Shown: positions 1 through 7,773 of the stretch, one piece after another
How positions within the stretch are numbered: position 1 is the stretch's first letter
Layout: every line of letters starts with the position of its first letter
Origin: DASQFY01 sp036397815
Lineage (GTDB): Bacteria; Chloroflexota; Limnocylindria; QHBO01
NCBI GenBank assembly: GCA_036397815.1
Contig: DASWIE010000032.1
Coordinates: forward strand, 1 to 23,879
DNA: 23,879 nucleotides
Reading direction: 5' to 3'
Notes under the pieces: generated by a model
Database searches by the model: none
The model's input: only the letters and a program-made list of their open reading frames with translations
What the model was told of the DNA's origin: nothing
Position numbers and translations under genes: made by a program

Positions 1-1078
1 CACGCAACGAGCGGGAGACGCGATCGTGCACATCGGTCTCCTGGAGGGCGAGCTGGGCGAGGGCGATGCGGTTGCCGCTCGGGTGGATTCGGAACGTCGT
101 TGGGCCGCGGCACGCAACCACACCGCCACCCACCTCCTGCACCGCGCGCTGCGCGACGTGCTGGGCGAGCAGGCCAAGCAGGCGGGCAGCTGGGTGGGTC
201 CGGACGCGCTGCGCTTCGACTTCCCCGCTTCAGGCGCCACCCCGCGCGAGGCGCTGCGGGCGGTGGAACGGATCGTGAACGGCCAGATCCGGCGCAACGC
301 CGCGGTGGTGCCCAGCGAGATGCCCATTGCCGAGGCCCAGGAGCTCGGCGCCGACATGTTCTTCGGCGAGAAGTACGCGCCGGAGCTGGTGCGCGTGGTC
401 CAGGTCGACGGCTACAGCAGGGAGCTGTGCGGCGGGACGCACGTGGCGGCCACCGGCCAGATCGGCAACTTCCGGATCGTGGGCGAGTCGAGCATCGGCG
501 CCGGGCTGCGACGGATCGAGGCGGTCACCGGCGAGGGCGCCGACGAGCTGGTCACCCGGCGACTTGACGCGCTGCACGAGGCGGCGAAGCTCGTCGGCAG
601 CGCGGAGGAGCAGGTCCCCGAACGCGTCCAGGCCCTGCTGGCCCGGCTGCGTGAGCAGGAGAAGGCCGGGCGCGCGCCGCGCCAGGAGGCCCTGCGGCTG
701 GATGCGGCGGCTGCGCTGGCCGGAGCGCAGCAGGCCGGCGACACGAAGGTGATCGTCGCCAGCTACCCCGGTGCGGACGCCGCGTCGTTGCGTGGACTGG
801 CCGACGACCTACGGGGCATGACCGGGCGCTTCGTGGCGGTCGCCGCCGGCGACGGGGGCGGCCCCTCCCTGATGGTGGCGGCCAGCCGGGACCTGGTGGG
901 CGAGGGCTTCGACTCGGCGGCGGTGATTCGCTCGGCGGCTGCGCTGATCGGCGGTGGCGGCGGGGGACGCGCCGAACTGGCGCAGGCCGGCGGACGGGAC
1001 GCAGCGCGTCTCGACGAGGCCCTGCGCGAAGCGGCTCGATTGGCGCTCGAGGCGCTGCAGCACCTCGAGTCGAGCTGA
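1..1078 (+). CDS. alaS: Alanyl-tRNA synthetase, C-terminal part (5' end outside window)
   Basis: The reading frame is open from base 2 to the TGA at 1076-1078 (358 residues), so this is the 3' part of a longer gene; the first in-frame GTG at 26 is not the true start. The fragment covers the editing domain and the C-terminal DHHA1/C-Ala region of alanyl-tRNA synthetase, which charges tRNA-Ala and clears Ser/Gly mischarged products. The metal-binding editing residues are visible: the HxxxH of RNHTATHLLH (codons at 119 and 131) and the CxxxH of CGGTH (428-442). The glycine-rich GGGGGGR segment near 950 is typical of the DHHA1 domain. The catalytic class II domain lies upstream and cannot be checked. 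The next gene follows after 16 bases, suggesting co-transcription. Confidence 0.96.
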   Translation, partial: TQRAGDAIVHIGLLEGELGEGDAVAARVDSERRWAAARNHTATHLLHRALRDVLGEQAKQAGSWVGPDALRFDFPASGATPREALRAVERIVNGQIRRNAAVVPSEMPIAEAQELGADMFFGEKYAPELVRVVQVDGYSRELCGGTHVAATGQIGNFRIVGESSIGAGLRRIEAVTGEGADELVTRRLDALHEAAKLVGSAEEQVPERVQALLARLREQEKAGRAPRQEALRLDAAAALAGAQQAGDTKVIVASYPGADAASLRGLADDLRGMTGRFVAVAAGDGGGPSLMVAASRDLVGEGFDSAAVIRSAAALIGGGGGGRAELAQAGGRDAARLDEALREAARLALEALQHLESS

Positions 1079-1094
1079 GGAGGAAGCAGGCCGA

Positions 1095-2402
1095 GTGCAG
1101 CAGCTCCTGGGGGGCGTCCTGGATCGCCTGCGGGGCTCCCGTGAGGCCCCAACCGATGCGTCAGGACCGTCGTCGCTCACGGCCCTGGACGTGGGCACCG
1201 AGTTTGCCAAGGCGCTGGTCGTGGTGCTCGAGCCGTCGGACGACGGCCTCGTGGGGGTGGTTCGTGGCTCGGGCCGCCAGCGGCAGGGCCTGACCCACAT
1301 GCAGTCCGGCACGGTCAGCGATATTGATGCCGTGGTCGCCAACTGCCGTCGCGCGCTCGACGAGGCGGAGGCGGCCGCCGGACTGCGCCCGTCGGCAGCG
1401 GTGATCGGGATCGCCGGTGAGCTCGTGAAGGGCACCACCTCGGTCAGCACCGTGCGCCGGGCGGATGCGCACGCGGCCCTGACCGAAGCGGAGCTGCAGA
1501 CCATCGTCGAGCAGGTGCAGGCCAACGCCCTGGGCGATGCCGAGTCGCGCATCGCGTGGGAGAGCGGCGTGGAGCGCCTCGACGTGCGGCTGGTGCACGC
1601 CGCCATCGTCGAGATGAAGATCGACGGGTATCCGGTCTCGAACCCGATCGGCTTCACCGGCGCGCAGCTGGAGCTTGCCGTCTTCAACGCCTTCGCACCG
1701 ATGGTTCACCTGGGCGCGCTGCAGTCGGTGGCGAACCAGCTCGGCCTGCAGCTGCTGGGCGTGATCGCCGAGCCATACGCGGTGGCCACCTGCCTCGACC
1801 CCGGCGAGCTCGGTGATGCCGGCGCGGTATTCGTGGACGTGGGCGGTGGCACCACCGACGTCGCACTCGTCCGGCACGGCGGGATTGCCGGCACCAAGAT
1901 GGTCGCGCTCGGCGGCCGCGCCTTCACCAGGGGCCTGGCGGAGCGCTTCGGACTCTCGTTCGCGCGTGCCGAGGAGTTGAAGCTGGCGGCCGGTGCCGAG
2001 GGCCCGCTGCCCGAGCCGGTTGAGCGCGACGATCTGGGCTCGGCGCTGGACGAGGACGCCGGTGTCTGGCGACGTGGGGTGGAGCTGATGATCGGCGACC
2101 TGGCCGAGGGCGAACTGCTGCCCGGTCGCATCTACCTGTGCGGGGGAGGCGCTCAGCTGCCGCAGATCTCGAAGGCTCTTGCCGACGATGACTGGTGGCG
2201 CCGGCTGCCGTTCGCGCGCCGCCCGCAGGTCGCGGAGCTGAGCCCGGACGACGTCACCGGGTTGCAGGACGCGACCGCCGCGCTGACCACCCAGCAGGAT
2301 GTGACACCGATGGCGCTCGCCCGCCAGGCGCTCATCCTGGACGCCCAGGCGACCCCCGGCGCGCGGGCCATGCGGCGCGCCATGCGCGCCATGCAGCTGT
2401 AA
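1095..2402 (+). CDS. FtsA/PilM-like actin-fold ATPase
   Basis: A 435-residue protein of the actin/Hsp70 ATPase superfamily, in the FtsA/PilM group. Visible motifs are phosphate-1 ALDVGTEFAKALVV (about residue 30), phosphate-2 VFVDVGGGTTDVAL (about 245) and the adenosine motif IYLCGGGAQLPQI (about 345). An SHS2/1C-type region lies between the first two. FtsA links FtsZ to the membrane and PilM is the cytoplasmic partner of PilN; which role applies here is unknown. No clear C-terminal amphipathic FtsA membrane helix stands out (the tail ends RAMRRAMRAMQL). GTG at 1095 is chosen because AGGAGG at 1078-1083 precedes it by 11 bases; an upstream ATG at 954 lies inside alaS. The stop overlaps the next ATG, so it is probably translationally coupled to the membrane protein that follows. 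Confidence 0.8.
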   Translation: MQQLLGGVLDRLRGSREAPTDASGPSSLTALDVGTEFAKALVVVLEPSDDGLVGVVRGSGRQRQGLTHMQSGTVSDIDAVVANCRRALDEAEAAAGLRPSAAVIGIAGELVKGTTSVSTVRRADAHAALTEAELQTIVEQVQANALGDAESRIAWESGVERLDVRLVHAAIVEMKIDGYPVSNPIGFTGAQLELAVFNAFAPMVHLGALQSVANQLGLQLLGVIAEPYAVATCLDPGELGDAGAVFVDVGGGTTDVALVRHGGIAGTKMVALGGRAFTRGLAERFGLSFARAEELKLAAGAEGPLPEPVERDDLGSALDEDAGVWRRGVELMIGDLAEGELLPGRIYLCGGGAQLPQISKALADDDWWRRLPFARRPQVAELSPDDVTGLQDATAALTTQQDVTPMALARQALILDAQATPGARAMRRAMRAMQL

Positions 2403-4051
2403 TGCCGATGGCAACCGAGTCGCAGCTGCTTTACCTGGAGCCGGACGACGAGATCACGTCCGTCGTTCGCCGCCTGCGTGAGACCGATGCCCCCCGCGTG
2501 GTGCTCGTCGCCTCGGGCCGCACCAAGGCCACGACCAGCGCGGTCGCGCTGCGCCTGCTGGCCCAGGTGGCAGCCGAGGAGGGCCGCGAGGTGGTGCTGG
2601 TCGCAGATCCGTTCGCGCGCGCGCTGGCCGGCGAGGCGGGCATCCCCGCCTTCTCCTCGGTCAGCGATGCCAATGCCGACGGTGCCGTGCCGCTCGAGCC
2701 GGCTGCCCCGCGGCGCGCACCTATCCACGTCGTTCGCGGCGAGCCGGTCCTGGCCGCCCCGCCGCCAGCGCTGGCGCCTCCGCCGCAGATGCAGCCAGCA
2801 GCATCCTCTGGCGACGAGACCCAGGCCGTGCGCCTTCCACCGCCCGCCCCGGAACCGCTGCGGCCGCGGCCCCGTCGCCTTGTGCGGCGTCAGCTGCCAC
2901 GCGCGGCGATTGGCGCCCTGGTCGCCCTGTTGCTGCTCGCAGGCGGTGCGCTGGCGGCCGTGCTGCCCGCCGCCACCATCACGATTCGGCCGGCCACGGT
3001 CCCGGTCGGACCAGTTCGGTACGACATTGAGTTGGTTGTGCCGGGCCCGGACGAAGGTGTCATATCGGTCACCCAGCCCGGAACGGCGACCGGCGACCAG
3101 CCGGTGCTCACGCCGGCCGGCGGCTCGGTGGTGTTCCTGAACTACAGCTACGTGACCGTCGAAGTGCCACAGGGCACCCGTGTGTCGGCCGGCGGCGACG
3201 TGTTCTTCACGACCGTCGAGCGCGTGGTGGCGCCGCCGGGCGACCTCGTCGGCAGCGGCATCGTTCCGGGCCAGGTCAGCGTTGGGGTGGCGGCGGAGGT
3301 GGCCGGCCTGGGCGGCAACGTGGCCGCCGAGGCGATCGACACGGTCGAGAATCGCAACGTCGACCGATTCCTCCAGGGCTTTCCCAGCCAGCGCGGCCGG
3401 CGTGTCATCAACCCCGAGGCGACCGCCGGCGGGACCGAGGACCACCTACCGGTCATTAAGCAGGAAGACGTGGACGCGGTCATCGCCCAGATGATGCCCC
3501 TGTTTCAGGAGGGTCTCGACAGAGTCTTGGCCGCGGATCCGGCTCGCCTCTACCCACCGATGGATCCGCCGGCGCCGGTGATCGACGTGCCGGATGGGCT
3601 CGTCGGCTCGCAAGGCCAGGCAACGTTCGAGCTGAGCGGGACGCTGACTTACGCAGCTCCATATGTACTTCGCGCGGACGTCGAGGCCAAGGCTCGAGCG
3701 CAGCTTATGGCCGATGGCGACGCGGCGTCGTCGGGCACAACCCTGCTGCCGGAGACGATCGCTGTCGATCTTGGGCCCGCGACGCTGAACGGCCTGGGGG
3801 TCAGTGTCCAGGTGACCGTGCGAGCCGAAGCGGCCCCCGACATCGACACTGATCAGCTGCGCGAGCTCGCCGCCGGCAAGACGGCCGAGGAGGTGAGCGC
3901 TGCGCTGGACGAGCTCGGCGACGTCACGGTCAGACTGTGGCCCGACTGGGTCGACCGCGTGCCGCGCCTCGACTGGCGCATCCAGATCGACCTCGCGGCG
4001 CCGGTGGGTGAATCACCGAGCGGCTCGGCGGCTCCGGCTCCGAGCGGATGA
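2402..4051 (+). CDS. Single-pass membrane protein with baseplate-J-like extracytoplasmic region
   Basis: This 549-residue protein starts at ATG 2402, which overlaps the TAA of the previous gene; a second ATG at 2408 is possible. Residues 1-90 form a cytoplasmic alpha/beta domain containing DDEITSVVRRLRET and RVVLVASGR. A Pro/Ala-rich linker (about 100-155) and an Arg-rich stretch lead to one membrane helix (about 168-190, ALVALLLLAGGALAAVL), so the large C-terminal half should lie outside. The ectodomain includes a segment like phage baseplate J/gp47 proteins: SVVFLNYSYVTVEVPQGTRV, then VAGLGGNVAAEAI, about residues 230-320. The rest is beta-rich and ends in a Ser/Ala/Pro tail. Related architecture occurs in Chloroflexota and candidate phyla, but I know of no assigned function. 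Its ATGA overlap with ruvX keeps it in the operon. Confidence 0.72.
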   Translation: MPMATESQLLYLEPDDEITSVVRRLRETDAPRVVLVASGRTKATTSAVALRLLAQVAAEEGREVVLVADPFARALAGEAGIPAFSSVSDANADGAVPLEPAAPRRAPIHVVRGEPVLAAPPPALAPPPQMQPAASSGDETQAVRLPPPAPEPLRPRPRRLVRRQLPRAAIGALVALLLLAGGALAAVLPAATITIRPATVPVGPVRYDIELVVPGPDEGVISVTQPGTATGDQPVLTPAGGSVVFLNYSYVTVEVPQGTRVSAGGDVFFTTVERVVAPPGDLVGSGIVPGQVSVGVAAEVAGLGGNVAAEAIDTVENRNVDRFLQGFPSQRGRRVINPEATAGGTEDHLPVIKQEDVDAVIAQMMPLFQEGLDRVLAADPARLYPPMDPPAPVIDVPDGLVGSQGQATFELSGTLTYAAPYVLRADVEAKARAQLMADGDAASSGTTLLPETIAVDLGPATLNGLGVSVQVTVRAEAAPDIDTDQLRELAAGKTAEEVSAALDELGDVTVRLWPDWVDRVPRLDWRIQIDLAAPVGESPSGSAAPAPSG

Positions 4052-4485
4052 GCCGCGTCGTAGGGCTGGACCACGGCAGCCGCCGGCTGGGAGTGGCTGT
4101 CGGTGACACCGAGACCGGGATGGCGTTCGCGCGGCCGGCGATCCGGCGTCGCGGTGGCGCGGCGGACCTCGAGACGATCGTCGGCCTCGTCCATGACGAG
4201 GACGCTGCGCTCGTCGTGCTGGGTCTGCCGCGCAACATGGACGGCAGCGAGGGGCGACAGGCGGCCGCGGCGCGGGCGTTCGGGGAGCGGCTCGGAGGCA
4301 TCGGTCTGGAGGTCGTCTACGTCGACGAGCGGCTGACCAGCTGGGAGGCGGGGGAGCGTCTGGCTGCCGGCGGCTCACGTCCGAGCCGGAGGTCGGGCGA
4401 GCTGGACTCGGCGGCGGCCCGCCTCATCCTGCAAGAATATCTGGACGCCATCGCCCGTCCGGGCGCATCACAGGAGAGCGAATGA
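4048..4485 (+). CDS. ruvX: Putative Holliday junction resolvase / pre-16S rRNA nuclease RuvX (YqgF)
   Basis: A full-length 145-residue YqgF/RuvX protein with an RNase H-like fold. Visible family motifs are GLDHGSRRLGVAVGD at the N-terminus (first catalytic Asp), LVVLGLPRNMDGSEG in the middle, VYVDERLTSWEA with the second acidic site, and ELDSAAARLILQEYLD near the C-terminus, which carries the last catalytic Asp. Members act in 5' maturation of 16S rRNA and have been proposed as Holliday junction resolvases. The ATG overlaps the preceding stop as ATGA, and its own TGA overlaps the mltG ATG. The order alaS, then ruvX, then mltG is widespread in bacteria, here with two genes inserted after alaS. 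Confidence 0.95.
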   Translation: MSRVVGLDHGSRRLGVAVGDTETGMAFARPAIRRRGGAADLETIVGLVHDEDAALVVLGLPRNMDGSEGRQAAAARAFGERLGGIGLEVVYVDERLTSWEAGERLAAGGSRPSRRSGELDSAAARLILQEYLDAIARPGASQESE

Positions 4486-5807
4486 CCCGAACGCCGGACC
4501 CGCAATGGGGCGCGGGCGAGCGACGCAACGCCCGGATCCGCCGGCTGCGCGAGCAGCGGGAGGGCCCGATTCGCCGCCGCCAGACGTTCCAGCCGGCGGT
4601 TCTGATCGCGTGGTTCGCCGGCGTCATCGCCCTCGTCGGGGTCCTGATCTTTCTCGGCTTCCTCGCCTTCGCCCCGGGCCTGATGACCTGGATCGAGGAG
4701 CATCCGGGGTCGATCGAGCACGGTGTGGTGCAGGACTTCGTGGAGTGGTACCGGCCCGGCGCCCTCGACGACGTGGCGAAGAGCGACGACGGGCCGCGGG
4801 TGACGGTGACCGTCGAGCCGGGGAGCAGCGCCACCGAGATCGGCCAGCTGCTCTTCGAAGAGGGCGTGATCGCCAGCCGGCTGGCCTTCCACTTCGCCGT
4901 CCTGGAGGCGGACCGTGCGAGCACGCTGGCCGCGGGCACCTACGACCTGTCGCCATCGCTCCGCCCCTCGCAGATCGTGGCCGCCCTGCGCCAGGTCCCC
5001 GGCGAGGAGGTGGAGGTCGTGATCCGCGAGGGATGGCGCCTGGAGGAGATCGTGGGGTACCTGGGCACCACTGACCTGACGATGAACCTGGAGGCGTTCG
5101 CCTCGCTGGCGCAGACGCCGCCGGTCGACCTGCTGCGGAACTACGACTTCCTGGCCGACCTGCCGGTCGGCCGCAGCCTGGAGGGATTCCTCTACCCGGA
5201 CACGTACCGGCTGGATGCCAACGCATCGGCCCGGGAGATCATGGAGCGGCTGCTCAACACCTTTGGCGAGCGGCTCACCCCGGAGATCCGCGACCAGATC
5301 GCGGGGCAGGGGCTGAGCATCGACGAGGTGGTGCGGCTGGCCAGCATCGTCGAGCGCGAGGCGGTGCTGGACACCGAGCGGCCGCTCATCGCCGGAGTCT
5401 TCCTGAACCGGATCCGCAACCCCAACGCCGGCACCGTTGGCCTGCTCCAGGCCGATCCGACGCTCCAGTACGCCCTCGCCACGGCTGAGTTCGGGACCCG
5501 GCCGGTCGACGACTGGGGCCTGATCGAGTGGTGGCCGCCACTCCCGGCAGCGGGAATCGACGTGGAGCTTCCCCAGGGGCTGACCGGCTACCAGACCTAT
5601 CGCGAGACGGGTCTCCCGCCGACCCCGATCGCGTCGCCACGGATCGCGTCGATAGCCGCCGTCGCGGCGCCCGACACGGCGGCCGGCTACTACTACTTCG
5701 TGGCCGGCTGCCCGAACGGCGTGCGCGACGGCTCGCACTACTTCGCGACCGACCTCGACGGGCACAACGCCAACATCGCCAAGGCGAACGGGGAATGCCC
5801 GGCGTGA
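4482..5807 (+). CDS. mltG: Endolytic murein transglycosylase MltG (YceG-like)
   Basis: A 441-residue membrane-anchored lytic transglycosylase that cleaves nascent peptidoglycan strands and is thought to end glycan polymerisation. An Arg-rich cytoplasmic N-terminus precedes one membrane helix (about residues 44-66). A LysM-like region (VTVTVEPGSSATEIGQLL) follows. The YceG catalytic domain contains LEGFLYPDTYRL, then LASIVEREA with the expected catalytic Glu291, and LLQADPTLQYAL. The C-terminal YYYFVAGCPNGVRDGSHYF block, ending near HNANIAKANGECPA, is the usual family end. ATG at 4482 overlaps the ruvX stop. The last 13 bases overlap the next gene if that starts at 5795. Confidence 0.95.
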   Translation: MTRTPDPQWGAGERRNARIRRLREQREGPIRRRQTFQPAVLIAWFAGVIALVGVLIFLGFLAFAPGLMTWIEEHPGSIEHGVVQDFVEWYRPGALDDVAKSDDGPRVTVTVEPGSSATEIGQLLFEEGVIASRLAFHFAVLEADRASTLAAGTYDLSPSLRPSQIVAALRQVPGEEVEVVIREGWRLEEIVGYLGTTDLTMNLEAFASLAQTPPVDLLRNYDFLADLPVGRSLEGFLYPDTYRLDANASAREIMERLLNTFGERLTPEIRDQIAGQGLSIDEVVRLASIVEREAVLDTERPLIAGVFLNRIRNPNAGTVGLLQADPTLQYALATAEFGTRPVDDWGLIEWWPPLPAAGIDVELPQGLTGYQTYRETGLPPTPIASPRIASIAAVAAPDTAAGYYYFVAGCPNGVRDGSHYFATDLDGHNANIAKANGECPA

Positions 5808-6907
5808 CCGCCTCGGTCCGGGCCGCGGCTCGCCTGGATCGCGCGCGGGCGATCCTGGACGAGCTCGAGCTGGACGGGCTGTGGGTCAGCCGCGCCGCCG
5901 GCAAGCGCTGGTTGGCGGGGTTCGTCACCCATCGCGGCGACGACCTGACCTCCGGCTACTCCGGGACGTTGCTCGTCACGCGCGACGCGCAGCTGGTCCT
6001 GGCCGACGGACGGTACGTCGAGCAGGCGCAGGGCGAGTGCCCCGGCTGGGAGGTCCACCGGACGTCCAAACCGATCGAGAATGAGCTGCCCGCCGTCGCT
6101 GGCGAGCGGAATGCAGGAAGGCTGGGCGCGGAGGCGGAGGTGCTCAGCCACGCCGACTGGGCCGCGATCGAAGCGGCCGGCCTGGAGCTGGTTCCCGTCG
6201 ACGAGCCCCTGGCGGCGCTGCGGCTCGTCAAGGACGCTGACGAGCTCGCCGCCATCGAGCGGGCCTGCCTGCTCACCGACGCCTGCTTTTCCTACCTGAC
6301 CACGATCGTTCGCCCGGGGATGACGGAGCGCGAGGTCGCCTGGGAGCTGGAGGGCTGGTTCCGAACGAATCGCGCCGATGACCTTGCCTTCGAGCCGCTG
6401 GTGCTGGTCGGCGCCCGCGCCGCCATGCCGCACGGCCACCCCTCCGAGGTGGCGGTTGCGCCGGGCGAACCGCTGCTCATCGACTTCGGCTGCCAGGTCG
6501 ACGGCTATCGGAGCGACATGACCCGGACCGTCTTCTTCGGCGAGCCCTCACCCGAGACGCGGCGCCGATACGAGGCTGTCAGGCAGGCGCAGCAGCTTGC
6601 CTTCGAGGCCGCCGCGCCCGGGGTCATCGGTGCAGAGCTGGACCGGATCGCGCGCGAGCATCTGGCGAGCGCGGGACTGGGGGAGGCGTTTGCCCACGGG
6701 CTCGGCCACGGCATCGGTCTGGAGACCCATGAGGCGCCGATGCTGAAGGACTGGGACCGCCCGCTGGAGGTCGGCATGGTCTTCACCCTGGAGCCGGGCG
6801 TCTACTTCCCCGGTGAGATCGGGATCCGGATCGAGGACGACGTGCACCTGACCGATGCGGGCCCCCGGCGACTGACCAACGCGCCACGCGAGCTGCTGGT
6901 GCTCTGA
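5795..6907 (+). CDS. M24-family Xaa-Pro aminopeptidase / dipeptidase
   Basis: A 370-residue two-domain enzyme: a creatinase-like N-terminal domain (about 1-130) and a pita-bread M24 metallopeptidase domain. The dinuclear metal ligands are visible in order: the Asp pair in LLIDFGCQVDGYRSDMTRT, His in AHGLGHGIGLETHEAP, Glu in FTLEPGVYFPG, and Glu in GIRIEDDV. This set predicts removal of N-terminal residues before proline, or Xaa-Pro dipeptide cleavage; sequence alone does not separate PepP from PepQ. ATG at 5795 overlaps mltG by 13 bases; GTG at 5804, overlapping as GTGA, is an equally plausible start giving 367 residues. The M24 peptidase next to efp is a familiar gene neighbourhood. Confidence 0.92.
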   Translation: MPGVTASVRAAARLDRARAILDELELDGLWVSRAAGKRWLAGFVTHRGDDLTSGYSGTLLVTRDAQLVLADGRYVEQAQGECPGWEVHRTSKPIENELPAVAGERNAGRLGAEAEVLSHADWAAIEAAGLELVPVDEPLAALRLVKDADELAAIERACLLTDACFSYLTTIVRPGMTEREVAWELEGWFRTNRADDLAFEPLVLVGARAAMPHGHPSEVAVAPGEPLLIDFGCQVDGYRSDMTRTVFFGEPSPETRRRYEAVRQAQQLAFEAAAPGVIGAELDRIAREHLASAGLGEAFAHGLGHGIGLETHEAPMLKDWDRPLEVGMVFTLEPGVYFPGEIGIRIEDDVHLTDAGPRRLTNAPRELLVL

Positions 6908-6942
6908 GCCGCGCAACCCGCGCCGTCATCGGTCCCTGTGCA

Positions 6943-6966
6943 GCACAGCCGCACAGCCGCACAACC
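6943..6966 (+). repeat. Three tandem 8-bp units upstream of efp
   Basis: Two exact copies of GCACAGCC followed by GCACAACC lie head to tail in the spacer between the M24 peptidase and efp. It may be slippage or a protein-binding tract; nothing more can be said from the sequence. Confidence 0.7.
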
Positions 6967-6983
6967 AGCCCTGACGGCGGCGA

Positions 6984-7003
6984 GCGCCTATCCTGTCAGG
7001 CGC
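6984..7003 (+). promoter_or_regulatory. Inverted repeat overlapping a possible efp -10 element
   Basis: GCGCCT and AGGCGC form a perfect 6-bp inverted repeat around an 8-base centre. A -10-like TATCCT (6989-6994) sits inside it. No good -35 hexamer is found 16-18 bases upstream, so the promoter call is weak. A start site near 7001 would leave a leader of about 30 bases carrying the GGAGAG ribosome site at 7020-7025. Confidence 0.3.
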
Positions 7004-7031
7004 AACCGATTCTGACGACGGAGAGACGCAT

Positions 7032-7592
7032 TTGATCAGCACCGGCGACGTCAAGAAGGGGATCATCATCGAGCTCGACGGCCAGCTCATGAAGGTCCTG
7101 GACTGGACGCACATCAAGATGGCGCGTGGCTCCGCCCAGGTGCGCATGAAGCTGCAGAACGTGCGCAGGGGGGACATCGTGGAGCGGACCTTCCAGGCCG
7201 GCACCCGCTGGCCGCGCGCGCGCGTCGACCAGCGCAAGGTGCAGTACCTGTACACCGATGGCGACGCGTATCACTTCATGGACAACGAGACGTACGACCA
7301 GTTCACGGTCCGCGAGGCGATGCTCGGCGACGACGCGCGCTACCTGAAGGACAACACGGAGGTCTTCGTCTCGATGTATGACGGCGAGGTGCTGGGGGTC
7401 GACCTGCCGGTCACGGTCGACCTGACGGTGACTCAGACCGATCCGGGCTTTGCCGGCGATACCGCCACCGGCGCCAAGAAGGCAGCCACCCTGGAGACGG
7501 GGCTGGTGGTACAGGTTCCGCTCTTCGTCAATGCGGGTGACACCCTGCGCATCGACACGCGCAACGGCGAGTACGTCACGCGCGTCCAATAG
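7032..7592 (+). CDS. efp: Elongation factor P
   Basis: A full-length 186-residue EF-P, which enters the ribosomal E site to relieve stalling at polyproline stretches. The three-domain layout is clear: a KOW-like N-terminal domain (STGDVKKGIIIELDGQLMKV), the central OB domain with YHFMDNETYDQF, and a C-terminal domain ending GDTLRIDTRNGEYVTRV, which holds the family signature. The start is TTG at 7032 with GGAGAG seven bases upstream, a rare but well-supported choice because the N-terminus aligns with family members. At the loop tip that contacts the tRNA CCA end, the residue is Arg32 (KMARGSAQ) rather than the common Lys. No EF-P modification gene (earP, epmA, epmB, ymfI) is seen in this window. 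Confidence 0.96.
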   Translation: MISTGDVKKGIIIELDGQLMKVLDWTHIKMARGSAQVRMKLQNVRRGDIVERTFQAGTRWPRARVDQRKVQYLYTDGDAYHFMDNETYDQFTVREAMLGDDARYLKDNTEVFVSMYDGEVLGVDLPVTVDLTVTQTDPGFAGDTATGAKKAATLETGLVVQVPLFVNAGDTLRIDTRNGEYVTRVQ

Positions 7593-7773
7593 GGCATTCA
7601 GGACCGATGAATCCCCGCCCCGCGTCTGCCCCGTCTGCCCCAGTACACCGGGCGCTACAACCGGCAGGCTTCCGCCTCAACAGGGCATCGGTAGGCACTG
7701 GGAGTGCTGACGGAGCACCAATCGAAGCAGAAGGCGCACGATATAGCACGCTCCGTACTGGGCCAGGTACGAG
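7593..7773 (+). other. Spacer before xseA with alternative hairpins and an inverted repeat
   Basis: There is no gene in this 181-base spacer. GCACT (7695-7699) can pair with AGTGC (7703-7707), while the overlapping GTGCT (7704-7708) can pair with AGCAC (7714-7718), so the two hairpins exclude each other. A -10-like TATAGC lies at 7742-7747 without a convincing -35. CGTAC (7754-7758) and GTACG (7767-7771) form an inverted repeat ending two bases before the xseA ATG. GTCTGCCCC occurs twice in tandem near 7625-7645. Confidence 0.5.

Noticed and set aside
2153..3445. Minus-strand open frame (430 residues) opposite the baseplate-J-like gene
   Set aside because: Its His/Arg/Gly-rich composition has no domain pattern, and the + strand frame has a membrane helix and recognisable motifs.
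4317..5765. Minus-strand open frame (482 residues) opposite mltG
   Set aside because: It is a shadow of mltG, which has all its family motifs on the + strand.
7695..7718. CIRCE (HrcA) heat-shock operator, suggested by GAGTGCTGA
   Set aside because: The second half-site TTAGCACTC at nine-base spacing is absent, and xseA is not a chaperone gene.
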